Source: Chrysemys picta bellii
Taxonomy: Eukaryota > Chordata > Testudines > Emydidae
Reading direction: 5' to 3'
NCBI RefSeq assembly: GCF_011386835.1
Contig: NW_027052966.1
Coordinates: 1 to 64,000, forward strand
Length of the DNA stretch: 64,000 bases
Shown: one piece after another, positions 32,379-45,198 of the stretch
Position numbering within the stretch: the stretch's first letter is position 1
Layout: each line of letters opens with the position of its first letter
Translations under genes and position numbers: made by a program
Notes under the pieces: model-generated
What the model was told of the DNA's origin: nothing
What the model saw: the letters and a program-made list of their open reading frames with translations, nothing else
The model's database searches: none

Positions 32379-33074
32379 TCATAGACTCATAGACTTTAAG
32401 GTCAGAAGGGACCATTATGATCATCTGGTCTGACCCCCTGCATGCTGCAGGCCACAAGACCCTTCCCTGGACTGTGCCGTTGAAGTCCCCAATCCTGTGT
32501 TTTAGTGACTTCAATCGGCAGGGACCCTCCTGCTAGTGATCCCTGCCCCATGCTGCGGAGGAAGGCGAAAAACCTCCAGAGGCTCAGCCAATCTACCCTG
32601 GAGGAAAATTCCTTCCCGACCCCAAATATGGCGATCAGTAATACCCCGAGCATGTAGGCAAGAGTCTCTAGCCTGACCCTTGTTTGCCATTATGCTATTT
32701 ACGTACCATTGCTTGGTTTTCCTCGGCTACTATGTTTTACCATTAAACCATTCCCTCCATAAACTTATCCAACTTAATCTTAAAACCAGACAGGTCCGTT
32801 GCTCCCACCGTTTCCCTCGGAAGGCCGTTCCAATATTTCACCCCTCTGACGGTCAGAAACCTTCGTCTGATTTCAAGCCTGAACTTCCCCACGGCCAGTT
32901 TATATCCATTGGTTCTCGTGTCCACATTAGTACTCAGCTGAAATAATTCCTCTCCCTCCCTTGTATTTATCCCTCTGATATATTTAAAGATAGCAATCAT
33001 ATCCCCCCTCAGCCTTCGTTTTGTCAGACTAAACAACCCGAGCTCTTCTAATCTCTTTTCATACGACAGGTTTT
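32379..33074 (-). mobile_element. CR1 3' fragment, antisense
   Basis: The minus strand carries the ORF2 C-terminus of another CR1 lineage (YEKRLEELGLFSLTKRRLRG, then RTNGYKLAVGKFRLEIRRRF, then LPRETVG) followed by about 350 bp of 3' UTR ending in the CR1 tail (CATAGACTTTAAGGTCAG on the + strand at 32385). Its 3' end meets the 3' end of the + strand CR1. On the right it joins the array unit inside CTAGCAGGGGGGGC. Confidence 0.88.
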
Positions 33075-33911
33075 CTAGCAGGGGGGGCAGGAGGGATTCT
33101 GGCAGCAGTGAAGTGGGTTGCGGGGAAGTTGAGATCTTGACCCAAGTCATCCCAGACACTAATGCTAAGCCACAGGATGGCAGCATCTAATGTCAGTGGA
33201 GTCCAAACACTATTTCAACCCCACAGTTTTCGATGAACTTCCCACAAGGAGAGGTGATGAGCACCCCCAGCAACACACACACACACACACACACACACAC
33301 CACTCCTGGTGGTGGGAGGGGAACAGGAGAAAGGACAAAAGAAGTAAGAGATGAAGAGAAAGGAAGGAGGGATGGAGGAAAAGGTAAAACAAAAAGGACA
33401 AACCCTAATGTCCCCAGTGATTCTACGGCACAAAATCCAAGGGATGGAATAAAATTCTGCCATCTTAAACTACTGTTTTCCATGCCTAGAATTCAGCTGG
33501 CACCACGTGGATCAGACTGAGCAGCTGCCAAAACCTCTTGGAGGCTCTTACCTTCTAAACAGGGACGTCTGTTTTCTAGTAAAATCAGTAAAAGGAAAGG
33601 AGAAAACTCGAAAGAGGCTCCTGCACGCACTCACGTACGTGAACCCTAATACTCTCTCAGTCCTCAAAGAAAGACCCCGAGAAGGAGACTTGCTGAAGCA
33701 AAGCCACAGGGTCTCTGAGGTTTCCCTGGCCCTGTGCTCCTGTCCTGCCAGGCTGATGTCAGCATCTCTCTCTGAGGTCACCACCTCCCTAACACATTTG
33801 ACCAATAAGCTGACATCCTGCAAAAGGCCTTTGTGATGTCACTGCCACACCCAACCAAACCCTGAAGTGCTAATGTCCTGCTGCTGGCCTGAGACTTTGA
33901 AGGTTTGAGGT
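33075..33911 (+). repeat. Tandem array block 6
   Basis: A partial unit from the purine-rich part, through (CA)n (33274-33300), to GAAGGTTTGAGG. It resembles the first unit at 790-1330 (same AACTTCCCACAAGGAGAGG and TTTTCGATG variants). The next base begins a solo LTR. Confidence 0.85.
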
Positions 33912-34807
33912 TGTCATAACTATAAAGGGAAGGATAACAGCTGTCCTGTGTACAGTACTATAAAATCCCTTCTGGCCAGAGACTCCAAAATCCTTTTCCC
34001 TGTAAAGGGTTAAGAAGCTCAGGTAACCTGGCTGGCATCTGACCTAAAGGACCAATAAGGGGACAAGATACTTTCAAATCTTGGGGAGGGGAACGCTTTT
34101 GTTTGTGTTCTTTGTTTGTGTGGGTGTTCGCCCTCGGGACTGAGAGGGACCAGACATCAATCCAGGTTCTCCACATCTTTCTAAACAAGTCTCTCCTATT
34201 TCAAACTTGTAAGTAAATAGCCAGGCAAGGCGTGTTAGTTTTCCTTTGTTTTCTCAACTTGTAAATGTACCTTTTACTAGAGTGTTTATCTTTGTTTGCT
34301 GTACTTTGAACCTAAAACTAAAGGGGAGTCCTCTGAGCTCTTTAAGTTTAATTACCCTGTAAGGTTATTTCCATACTGATTTTACAAAAATAATTTTTAC
34401 CTTTTTCTTTAATTAAAAACCTTCTTTTTAAAAACCTAATTATTTTTTTCCTTGTTTTAAATCCAAGGGGGTTGCATCTGTATTCACCAGGAGTTGGTGG
34501 GAGAAAGAAGGGGGGATGGTTAATTTCTCCTTCTTTTAAAATCCCAGGGGGGTTGGAACTGTATTCACCAAAAGTTGGTGGGAGGAAGGAGGGGAATGGT
34601 TACTTTCTCCTTCTTTTAAGATCCAAGGGGTTTGGATCTGTATTCACCAGGGAATTGGTGAAGGTCTCTCAAGGCTACCCAGGGAAGGAAATTAGCCTTG
34701 GAATGGTGGCAGCGAACCAGAGCTAAGCTGGTAGTTAAGCTTAAAAGTTTTCATGCAGGCCCCTACATTTGTACCCTAAAGTTCAAAGTGGGGATACAGC
34801 CTTAACA
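33912..34807 (+). mobile_element. Solo LTR, 896 bp
   Basis: Starts TGTCATAACTATAAAGGG and ends GGGATACAGCCTTAACA. I recall this LTR type as very common in turtles. A poly(A)-signal-like AATTAAAAA lies at 34412. Three imperfect repeats of about 81 bp (TTGGATCTGTATTCACCA type) lie at 34455-34660. The flanks do not match: the left is the unit's GGTTTGAG part, the right its ACCTGTCAGAG part, several hundred bp apart in an intact unit. A target duplication is absent. Confidence 0.8.
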
Positions 34808-35692
34808 ACCTGTCAGAGACTCAAACGCCCCGAGGAATCAGGGGGAATTCAGGGCACCTGGAACCAGCAGCATTTCCACTCAGCACCTGCCCACCACTGA
34901 GGGATGAATTCACCACCTGAACCCCAGAATGGAGTCTTCTTCTCCTTTCTAGTAACCTCCAGTGCCAACCCGCCTCCATGTAGGGTGAGCTCCTGCTACC
35001 TCCCCCTCAGTGCCCTTGACAGCTGTTCCACCTCCAAACCACGGCTCAAGTTATCAGAACCCTCTTCTATACCCCCACCCAGGTTGGGCAGGGAGGCGGC
35101 TCTAGCATGGGGGGCAGGAGGGATTCTGCCAAGAGTGAAGTAGGTTGCAGGGAGGTTGAGATCTTGCTCCAAGTCATCCCAGACACTAATGCGAAGCCAC
35201 AGGATGGCAGCATCTAGTGTCAGTGGAGTCCAAGCACTATTTCAACCCCACAGTTTTGGATCAACTTCCCACAAGGGGAGGTGAAGAGCACCCCCAGCAA
35301 CCCACACACACACACACCACTCCTGGTGGTGGGAGGGGAACAGGAGAAAGGACAAAAGAAGTAAGAGATGAAGAGAAAGGAAGGAGGGATGGAGGAAAAG
35401 GTAAAACGAAAAGGACAAACCCTAATGTCCCCAGTGATTCTACAGGACAAAATCCCAGGTGGACTATAAAATTCTGACACATTAAACTAGTGTTTTCCAT
35501 GCCTAGAATTCAGCTGGCACCAGATGGATCAGACTGAGCAGGTTCCAAAACCTCTTGGAGGCTCTTACCTTCTAAACAGGGACGTCTGTTTTCTAGTAAA
35601 ATCAGTAAAAGGAAAGGAAAAAACTCGAAAGAGGCTCCTGCTTGCACTCAAATACGTGAACCCTAATACTCTCTCAGTCCTCAAAGAGAGAG
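34808..35692 (+). repeat. Tandem array block 7
   Basis: A unit from ACCTGTCAGAGACTC through ATGAATTCACCACCTG (34905) and (CA)n (35302-35317) to TCCTCAAAGAGAG. A near full-length CR1 starts there. Confidence 0.85.
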
Positions 35693-35839
35693 ACTTGGAG
35701 AAGGAGCGGCAAACAGCGGAGGCTAAGAGCGGGAGTTTGCCTGGGAGTTCGCTTGGGGAGAGCTCACTGAGGCTTACATCTGCAGGTTTCTCTGAGTAGT
35801 TCCTGCAACAGTTGAGGAAGTTCTTAAGAGGACGGTGAT

Positions 35840-36847
35840 GTGGAAAGTGAGCGATCAGCTGTTGTCACCTGCACAGGCTGTGCCATGTTTGTCTTTCTTC
35901 CACAGGACAGAAGCGACTTTGTCTGTACGAAGGGCAAGCTGGTCTCCATATTGGAAGAGAAGCTTCGAGGCCTGGAGAAACGAGTATCGACTCTGCGTTG
36001 CATAAGGGAAAATGAAGATTTCCTGGACAGACGTCAGGAGATGCTTCTACGGCCACAATGTTCTTAAGATTCAGAGCAGGCGCAGCAGGGACAGAAGGAT
36101 TGTGAAGAGGTTTGGCAGCATGTGACTTCCAGAAGGAGAAAGAGGAGCATCCATGCACCAGCAATGGAGATACAGGTGAGCAATCGTTTCCATGTTCTCT
36201 CTACAGGTACTAATGCGGAGAGTGGACTAGATGACCCATCTGAGGGAAGGGAGCAGAAGGAGACTCCACCGATTGGAAGGCAAAAGATGCACTGTCCTAG
36301 GGATGGGGGTTCCACGACCACAACTCCCAAGAGGAGGAGGAGGGTGGTGGTGGTCGGGGACTCCCTCCTCAGGGGGACTGAGTCATCTATCTGCCGCCCC
36401 GACTGGGAAAACCAAGAGGTCTGCTGCTTGCCCGGAGCTAGGATACACGATGTGACGGAGAGACTGCCGAGACTCATCAAGCCCTCGGATCGCTACCCCT
36501 TCCTGCTTCTCCACGTGGGCACCAATGATACTGCCAAGAATGACCTTGAGCAGATCACTGCAGACTACGTGGCTCTGGGAAGAAGGATAAAGGAGTTTGA
36601 GGCGCAAGTGGTGTTCTCGTCCATCCTCCCTGTGCAAGGAAAAGGCCGGGGTAGAGACCGTCGAATCGTGGAAGTCAACGAATGGCTATGCAGGTGGTGT
36701 CGGAGAGAAGGCTTTGGATTCTTCAACCATGGGATGGTGTTCCAAGAAGGAGGAGTGCTAGGCAGAGACGGGCTCCACCTAACGAAGAGAGGGAAGAGCA
36801 TCTTCGCCAGCAGGCTGGCTAACCTAGTGAGGAGGGCTTTAAACTAG
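35840..36847 (+). pseudogene. CR1 ORF1 protein (zinc-finger-like, coiled coil, SGNH esterase), one stop
   Basis: A single frame runs from about 35840 to the stop at 36847, broken only by TAA at 36065-36067. The N-terminal part has CTGC and FVCTKGKL, the remains of a Cys-rich motif in which the last cysteine of CxxC is Gly, and a coiled-coil stretch (LVSILEEKLRGLEKRVSTL). The C-terminal 170 residues form an SGNH/GDSL esterase-like domain with VVGDSLLRG, HVGTNDTAK and DGLHLTKRG blocks holding the expected Ser, Asn, Asp and His. CR1 ORF1 proteins bind RNA and their esterase domain may act on membranes or lipids. It ends 45 bp before ORF2. No good ATG in frame is seen at the start. Confidence 0.85.
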
Positions 36848-36891
36848 GTTCACCGGGGGAAGGAGACCAAAGCCCTGAGGTAAGTGGGGAA

Positions 36892-39800
36892 ATGGGATCC
36901 TGGGAGGAAGCACAAGCAGGAGAGCGCAAGGGGGGAGGACTCCTGTCTCATGCTGAGAAAGAGGGACGATCGATGAGTTATCTCAAGTGCCTATACACAA
37001 ATGCAAGAAGCCTGGGAAACAAGCTGGGAGAACTGAAAGTCCTGGCACAGTCAGGGAACTATGATGTGATTGGAATAACAGAGACTTGGTGGGATAACTC
37101 ACATGACTGGAGTACTGTCATGGATGGATATAAACTGTTCAGGAAGGACAGGCAGGGTAGAAAAGGTGGGGGAGTTGCGTTGTATGTAAGAGAGGAGTAT
37201 GACTGCTCAGAGCTCCGGTATGAAACTGCAGAAAAACCTGAGAGTCTCTGGATAAAGTTGAGAAGTGTGAGCAACAAGGGGGATGTCGTGGTTGGAGTCT
37301 GCTATAGACCACCAGACCAGGGGGATGAGGTGGACGAGGCTTTCTTCTGGCAACTAGCAGAAGTTGCTAGATCGCAGGCCCTGGTTCTCATGGGAGACTT
37401 TAATCACCCTGATATCTGCTGGGAGAGCAATACAGCGGTGCACAGACAATCCAGGAAATTTTTGGAAAGTGTAGGGGACAATTTCCTGGTGCAAGTGCTG
37501 GAGGAACCAACTAGGGGCAGAGCTTTTCTTGACCTGCTACTCACAAACAGGGAAGAATTAATAGGGGAAGCAAAAGTGGATGGGAACCTGGGAGGCAGTG
37601 GCCATGAGATGGTCGAGTTCAGGATCCTGTCACAAGGAAGAAAGGAGAGCAGCAGAATACGGACCCTGGACTTCAGAAAAGCAGACTTTGACTCCCTCAG
37701 GGAACAGATGGGCAGGATCCCCTGGGAGAATAACATGAAGGGCAAAGGGGTCCAGGAGAGCTGGCTGTATTTTAAAGAATCCTTATTGAGGTTGCAGGAA
37801 CAAACCATCCCGATGTGTAGAAAGAATAGTAAATATGGCAGGCGACCAGCTTGGCTAAACAGTGAAATCCTTGCTGATCTTAAACGCAAAAAAGAAGCTT
37901 ACAAGAAGTGGAAGATTGGACAAATGACCAGGGAGGAGTATAAAAATATTGCTCAGGCATGCAGGAGTGAAATCAGGAAGGCCAAATCACATTTGGAGTT
38001 GCAGTTAGCAAGAGATGTTAAGAGTAACAAGAAGGGTTTCTACAGGTATGTTAGCAAGAAGAAGAAAATCAAGGAAAGTGTGGGCCCCCTACTGAATGAG
38101 GGAGGCAACCTAGTGACCGAGGATGTGGAAAAAGCTAATGTACTCAATGATATTTTTGCCTCTGTCTTCACGAACAAGGTCAGCTCCCAGACTGCTGCAC
38201 TGGGCAGCACAATATGGGGAGAAGGTGACCAGCCCTCTGTGGAGAAAGAAGTGGTTCGGGACTATTTAGAAAAACTGGACGTGCACAACTCCATGGGGCT
38301 GGATGCGCTGCATCCGAAGGTGCTAAAGGACTTGGCGGATGAGATTGCACAGCCATTAGCCATTATTTTTGAAAACTCATGGCGATCCAGGGAGGTCCCG
38401 GATGACTGGAAAAAGGCTAATGTCGTGCCCATCTTTAAAAAAGGGAAGGAGGAGGATCCGGGGAACTACAGGCCAGTCAGCCTCACCTCAGTCCCTGGAA
38501 AAATCATGGAGCAGGTCCTCAAGGAATCAATTATGAAACACTTAGAGGAGAGGAAAGTGATCAGGAACAGTCAGCATGGATTCACCAAGGGGAAGTCGTG
38601 CCTGACTAACCTAATTGCCTTCTATGATGAGATAACTGGCTCTGTGGATGAGGGGAAAGCAGTGGATGTGTTATTCCTTGACTTTAGCAAAGCTTTTGAT
38701 ACGCTCTCCCACAGTATTCTTGCCACCAAGTTAAAGAAGTATGGGCTGGATGAATGGACTGTAAGGTGGATAGAAAGCTGGCTGGATCGTCGGGCTCAAC
38801 GGGTAGTGATCAATGGCTCCATGTCTAGTTGGCAGCCGGTTTCAAGCGGAGTAGTGCCCCAAGGGTCGGTCCTGGGGCCGGTTTTGTTTAATATCTTTAT
38901 TAATGATCTGGAGGATGGTGTGGACTGCACTCTCAGCAAGTTTGCAGATGACACTAAACTAGGAGGCGTGGTAGATACGCTAGAGGGTAGGGATCGGATA
39001 CAGAGGGACCTAGACAAATTAGAGGATTGGGCCAAAAAAAACCTGATGAAGTTCAACAAGGACAAGTGCAGAGTCCTGCACTTAGGACGGAAGAATCCCA
39101 TGCACTGCTACAGACTAGGGACCGAATGGCTAGGTAGCAGTTCTGCAGAAAAGGACCTAGGGGTCACAGTGGACGAGAAGCTGGATATGAGTCAACAGTG
39201 TGCTCTTGTTGCCAAGAAGGCTAACGGCATTTTGGGCTGTATAAGTAGGGGCATTGCCAGCAGATCGAGGAACGTGATCGTTCCCCTTTATTCGACATTG
39301 GTGAGGCCTCATCTGGAATACTGTGTCCAGTTTTGGGCCTGTGGAAGCAGAGAAAGAGCTCACAGGAAGGGGATGCAATGCATGACAGTTCGTTAGCAAG
39401 AGTTAGGCTAACTGTAACCCTAATAACGCGAGATTTGTAGAAGCGAGGAATGTGTGAGGCGGGTGAGAAAGAACTGTGTAAGAAGTCATTATGACCTGGT
39501 ATAGATAAGGTGTAGAAGACCTTGTGTAGATAAGGTATAGAAAATATTGTATGTTGGCAAGAGTCAAAACAAGTGAAGAAATGAGATATCAAGATGGCCT
39601 ATGTATAAACAAAACGCAGCTGTCCCTCGTTATTTCTGTAATGAAAGGTATAAATGCTTGCTGTAATTAGTTACCTGGGAGAGACCTGCTTAGCTCTCTC
39701 CCTCTGGGCAATTGTGAGAGTTAATAAAGCATCTGACTTGCTGTACCTAAACAAATAGTGAGAACTCTGTTTTTCTCCAACAGGCCCCACACTACAAGAA

Positions 39801-40191
39801 GGATGTGGAAAAATTGGAAAGAGTCCAGTGGAGAGCAACAAAAATGATTAGGGGTCTGGAGCACATGACTTATGAGGAGAGGCTGAGGGAACTGGGATTG
39901 TTTAGTCTCCAGAAGAGAAGAATGAGGGGGGATTTGATAGCAGCCTTCAACTACGTGAAGGGGGGTTCCAAAGAGGATGGAGCTCGGTTGTTCTCAGTGG
40001 TTGCAGATGACAGAACAAGGAGCAATGGTCTCAAGTTGCAGTGGGGGAGGTCCAGGTTGGATATTAGGAAACACTATTTCACTAGGAGGGTGGTGAAGCA
40101 CTGGAATGCGTTAACTAGGGAGGTGGTGGAGTCTCCTTCCTTGGAGGTTTTTAAGGCCCGGCTTGACAAAGCCCTGGCTGGGATGATTTAG
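36892..40191 (+). pseudogene. CR1 ORF2 (endonuclease-RT), open except for a solo LTR
   Basis: ATG at 36892 opens 816 codons that run into the LTR at 39340. After it (resuming at 39787, past the duplicated GGCC) 135 more codons continue in the original frame to the stop at 40191, so the pre-insertion ORF2 was about 950 codons without a break. APE endonuclease at 30-230: [12 protein letters not shown]64 in [31 protein letters not shown] at about 430-760: [44 protein letters not shown] at about 683. C-terminus: [27 protein letters not shown] and [13 protein letters not shown]. One CR1-typical residue change is seen (GGSGHEM where the sister copy has GGSDHEM, a catalytic-type Asp in the endonuclease), so the enzyme may already have been weak. 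Confidence 0.92.
39340..39782 (+). mobile_element. Solo ERV LTR (443 bp) inside CR1 ORF2
   Basis: TGTGGAAGCAG to TTTCTCCAACA, with GGCC duplicated on both sides (39336-39339 and 39783-39786). TATA box TATAAA is at 39649 and AATAAA at 39723, so it is in sense with the CR1. A paralogous copy with two visible differences is at 56167-56609. Confidence 0.92.
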
Positions 40192-40287
40192 TTGGGAATT
40201 GGTCCTGCTTTGAGGACGGGGTTGGAGTAGATGACCTCTTGAGGTCCCTTCCAACCCTGATATTCTATGATTCTATGATTCTATGAA

Positions 40288-43200
40288 AGTCACAGGGGTC
40301 TCTGAGGTTTCCCTGGCCCTAAGCCCCTGTCCTGCCTGGCTGATGTCAGCATCTCTCTCTGAGGTTACCACCTCCCTAACACCTTTGACCAATAGGCTGA
40401 GGTCCTGAAAAGGCCTTTGTGATGTCACTGCCACACCCACCCATCCCCGGAAGTGCTAATGTCCTGCTGCTGGCCTGACACTTTGAAGGTTTGAGCTACT
40501 CTGTGTGGATCACCCCACTCAATGCGTCTTCATTCTAGGAAGCAAGCCGGCTAGACAGTAAAACATCAGAGGCTGCTCCCAATACTACACTCAGTGTTTC
40601 CAAAATTTGTAGACTTTATGGCCACAAGAGACCTTTAGAGCATCTCATCTAAGCCCCTGCATATCATAGGCCTCCTGTATAGTACAATAGTTACTTTTTG
40701 GGCACACACATTCCAGAAAGGCATCTAGTCTTCATTCAATGACATCAAGAGATGGAGAATCCACCACTTTCCCTTTTAGTGAGTACCAGGGGGCTCCATT
40801 TCCCCTTCCACTAGTTCCCCATTTACAGTGAGACAGAGCAGTACCTGCAGCAGGGAGCGGGAGTTGCTGATGGCCTCAGAGGCACAGCCCCTGCAGTGTC
40901 TCAGGAATCTGGCGCAAGTGCCGGATGATGCGGAGCTGGTGCATCACTTTTGGCCGTGACGTCCTCCTGCTGCAAGGGAACGAGAACCTGTCAGAGACTC
41001 AAACGCCCCGAGGAATCAGGGGGAATTAAGGGCACCGGGAACCAGCAGTATTTCCACTCAGCACCTGCCCACCACTGAGGGATGAATTCACCTCCTGAAC
41101 CCCAGAATGGAGTCTTCTTGTCCTTTCTAGTAACCTCCAGTGCCAAATCCCCTCCTTGAAGGGTGAGCTGCTGCTACCTCCCTCTCAGTGCCCTTGACAG
41201 ATGTTCCACCACCAAACCACAGCTCAAGTTATCAGAACCCTCTTCTCCACCCCCACCCAGGTTGGGCAGGGAGGCGGCTCTAGCAGGGGTGGCAGGAGGG
41301 ATTCTGCCAGCAGTGAAGTGGGTTCCGGGGAGGTTGAGATCTTGCCCCAAGTCATCCCAGACACCAATGCTAATCCACACGATGGCAGCATCTAGTGTCA
41401 GTGGAGTCCAAGCACTATTTCAACCACACAGGTTTGGATGAACTCCCCACAAAGGGAGGTGAAGAGCACCCGCAGCAACACACAAACACACACAGACACA
41501 CAAACCACTCCCGGTGGTGGGAGGGGAACAGGAGAAAGGACAAAAGAAGTAAGAGATGAAGAGAAAGGAAAGAGGGAGGGAGGAAAAGGTAAAATGAAAA
41601 GGACAAACACTAATGTCCCCAGTGATTCTACGGGACAAAATCACAGGGAGGGAATAAAATTCTGCGACCTTGAACTAGTGTTTTCCATGCTTAGAATTCA
41701 GCTGGCACCAGGTGGATCAGACTGAACAGGATACAAACCTCTCCGAGGCACTTACTTTCCTCAAAGAGAGACCTCAAGGAGGAGACTTGCTGAAGCAAAG
41801 CCAGAGGGGTCTCTGAGGTTTCCCTGGCCCTCATGTCAGCATCTCTCTCTGATGTCAGCATCTCTCTCTGAGGTCACCACCTCCCTAACACATTTGACCA
41901 ATAAGCTGACGTCCTGCAAAAGGCCTTTGTGGTGTCACTGCCACACCCAACAAAACCCTGAAGTGCTAATGTCCTCCTGCTGGCCTGACACTTTGAAGGT
42001 TTGAGCTACTCTGTGTGAATCACCCCACTCAATGGGTCTTCATTCTAGGAAGCAAGCCAGCTAGACAATAAAACATCAGAGGCTGCTCCCAATGCTACAC
42101 TCACTGTTTCCAAAATTACTACACTTTATGGCCAGAAGAGACCTTTAGAGCATCTCATCTAAGCCCCTGCATATCATGGGCTTCCTGTATAGTACAATAG
42201 TTACTTTTTGGGCACAAACATTCCAGAAAGGTATCTAGTCTAAATTAAATGACATTAAGAGATGGAGAATCCATCACTTTCCCTTTTAGTGAGTGCCAGG
42301 GGGCTCCATTTCCCCTTCCACTAGCTCCCCATTTACAGTGAGCCAGAGCAGTACCTGCAGCAGGGAGCGGGAGTTCCTGAAGGCCTCAGAGGCGCAGCCC
42401 CTGCAGTGTCTCAGGCACGTGGCGTAAGTGCAGGATGATGCGGAGCTGGTGCATCATTTTGGCCGTGACGTCCTCCTGCTGCAAGGGAACGAGAACCTGT
42501 CAGAGACTCAAACGCCCCGAGGAATCAGGGGGAATTAAGGGAACCTGGAACCAGCAGTATTTCCACCCAGCACCTGCCCATCAATGAGAGATGAATTCAC
42601 CTCCTGAACCCCAGAATGGAGTCGTCTTCTCCTTTCTAGGAATCTCCAGTGCCAACCCCCGTCCTTGTAGGGTGAGCTCCTGCTACCTCCCCCTCAGTGC
42701 CCTTGACAGCTGTTCCACCTCCAAACCACAGCTCAAGTTATCAGAACCCTCTTCTCCACCCCCACCCAGGTTGGGCAGGGAGGCGGCTCTAGCAGGGGGG
42801 GCAGGTGGGATTCTGGCAGCAGTGAAGTGGGTTGCGGGGAGGTTGAGATCTTGCCCCAAGTCATCCCAGACACTAATGCTAAACCACACGATGGCAGCAT
42901 CTAGTGTCAGTGGAGTCCAAGCACTATTTCAACCATACAGTTTTGGATCAACTCCCAACAAGGGGAGGTGTAGAGCACCCCCAGCAACACACACACACAC
43001 ACACATATATATATACCACTCCTGGTGGTGGGAGGGGAACAAGAGAAAGGACAAAAGAAGTAAGAGATAAAGAGAAAGGAAGGAGGGATGGAGGAAAAGG
43101 TAAAACGAAAAGGACAAACCCTAATGTCCCCAGTGATTCTACCAGACAATATTACAGGGAGGGATTAAAATTCTGCCACCTTGAACTAGTGTTTTCCATG

Positions 43201-45150
43201 CCTAGAATTCAGCTGGCACCAGATGGATCAGACTGAGCAGGTTCCAAAACCTCTTGGAGGCTCTTGCTTTCTAAACAGGGATGTCTGTTTTCTAGTAAAA
43301 TCAGTAAAAGGAAAGGAGACAACTCGAAAGAGGCTCCTGCTCTCACTCAAATACGTGAATCCTAATACTCTCTCAGTCCTCAAGAGAAACCTCGAGAAGG
43401 AGACTGCTGAAGCAAAGCCACAGGTTGGCCAGAGAGGCGGCTCTAGCAGGGGTGGCAGGAGGGATTCTGGCAGCAGTGAAGTGGGTTCCGGGGAGGTTGA
43501 GATCTTGCCCCAAGTCATCCCAGACACCAATGCTAATCCACACGATGGCAGCATCTAGTGTCAGTGGAGTCCAAGCACTATTTCAACCACACAGGTTTGG
43601 ATGAACTCCCCACAAAGGGAGGTGAAGAGCACCCCCAGCAACACACAAACACACACACACACACAAACCACTCCCGGTGGTGGGAAGGGAACAGGAGAAA
43701 GGACAAACGAAGTAAGAGATGAAGAGAAAGGAAGGAGGGAGGGAGGAAAAGGTAAAACGAAAAGGACGAACCCTAATGTCCCCAGTGATTCTACGGGACA
43801 AAATCACAGGGAGGGAATAAAATTCTGCCACCTTGAACTAGTGTTTTCCATGCCTAGAATTCAGCTGGCACCAGGTGGATCAGGCTGAACAGGATACAAA
43901 CCTCTCCGAGGCACTTACTTTCCTCAAAGAGAGACCTCAAGGAGGAGACTTGCTGAAGCAAAGCCAGAGGGGTCTCTGAGGTTTCCCTGGCCCTCATGTC
44001 AGCATCTCTCTCTGATGTCAGCATCTCTCTCTGAGATCACCACCTCCCTAACACATTTGACCAATAAGCTGACGTCCTGCAAAAGGCCTTTGTGATGTCA
44101 CTGCCACACCCAACCAAACCCTGAAGTGCTAATGTCCTGCTGCTGGCCTGACACTTTGAAGGTTTGAGCTACTCTGTGTGAATCACCCCACTCAATGGGT
44201 CTTCATTCTAGGAAGCAAGCCGGCTAGACAGTAAAACATCAGAGGCTGCTCCCAATGCTACACTCCGTGTTTCCAAAATTACTACACTTTATGGCCAGAA
44301 GAGACCTTTAGAGCATCTCATCTAAGCCCCTGCATATCATGGGCTTCCTGTATAGTACAATAGTTACTTTTTGGGCACAAACATTCCAGAAAGGTATCTA
44401 GTCTAAATTAAATGACATTAAGAGATGGAGAATCCATCACTTTCCCTTTTAGTGAGTGCCAGGGGGCTCCATTTCCCCTTCCACTAGCTCCCCATTTACA
44501 GTGAGACAGAGCAGTACCTGCAGCAGGGAGCGGGAGTTCCTGAAGGCCTCAGAGGCGCAGCCCCTGCAGTGTCTCAGGCACGTGGCGTAAGTGCAGGATG
44601 ATGCGGAGCTGGTGCATCATTTTGGCCCTGACGTCCTCCTGCTGCAAGGGAACGAGAACCTGTCAGAGACTCAAACGCCCCGAGGAATCAGGGGGAATTA
44701 AGGGAACCTGGAACCAGCAGTATTTCCACCCAGCACCTGCCCATCAATGAGAGATGAATTCACCTCCTGAACCCCAAAATGGAGTCTTCTTGTCCTTTCT
44801 AGAAACCTCCAGAGCCAACCCCCCTCCTTGTAGGGGGAGCTCCTGCTACCTCCTGCTCAGTGCCCTTCACAGATATTCCACCTCCAAACCACAGCTCAAG
44901 TCATCAGAACCCTCTTCTCCACCCCAACACAGGTTGGGCAGGGAGGCGGCTCTAACAGGGTGTGCAGGAGGGATTCTGACAGCAGTGAAGTGGGTTGCAG
45001 GGAGGTTGAGATCTTGACCCAAGTCATCCCAGACACTAATGCTAAGTCACACAATGGCAGCATCTACTGTCAGTGGGGTCCAAGCACTATTTCAACCCCA
45101 CAGTTTTGGATCAACTCCCCACAAGGGGAGGAGAAGAGAACCATCAGCAC

Positions 45151-45198
<48 letters not shown>

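Larger units (their letters stand above)
35693..40287 (+). mobile_element. Near full-length CR1 LINE with ORF1 and ORF2
   Basis: A 5' UTR (GGCAAACAGCGGAGGC and following, about 150 bp) leads into ORF1 and ORF2, then a short 3' UTR and the terminal (ATTCTATG)n at 40262-40287. Without the solo LTR at 39340 it is about 4.15 kb. It is inserted in a unit with a small deletion at the target (CAAAGAGAG on the left, GTCACAGGGG on the right). A 5'-truncated sister copy with the same LTR lies at 53903-57114. Confidence 0.93.
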
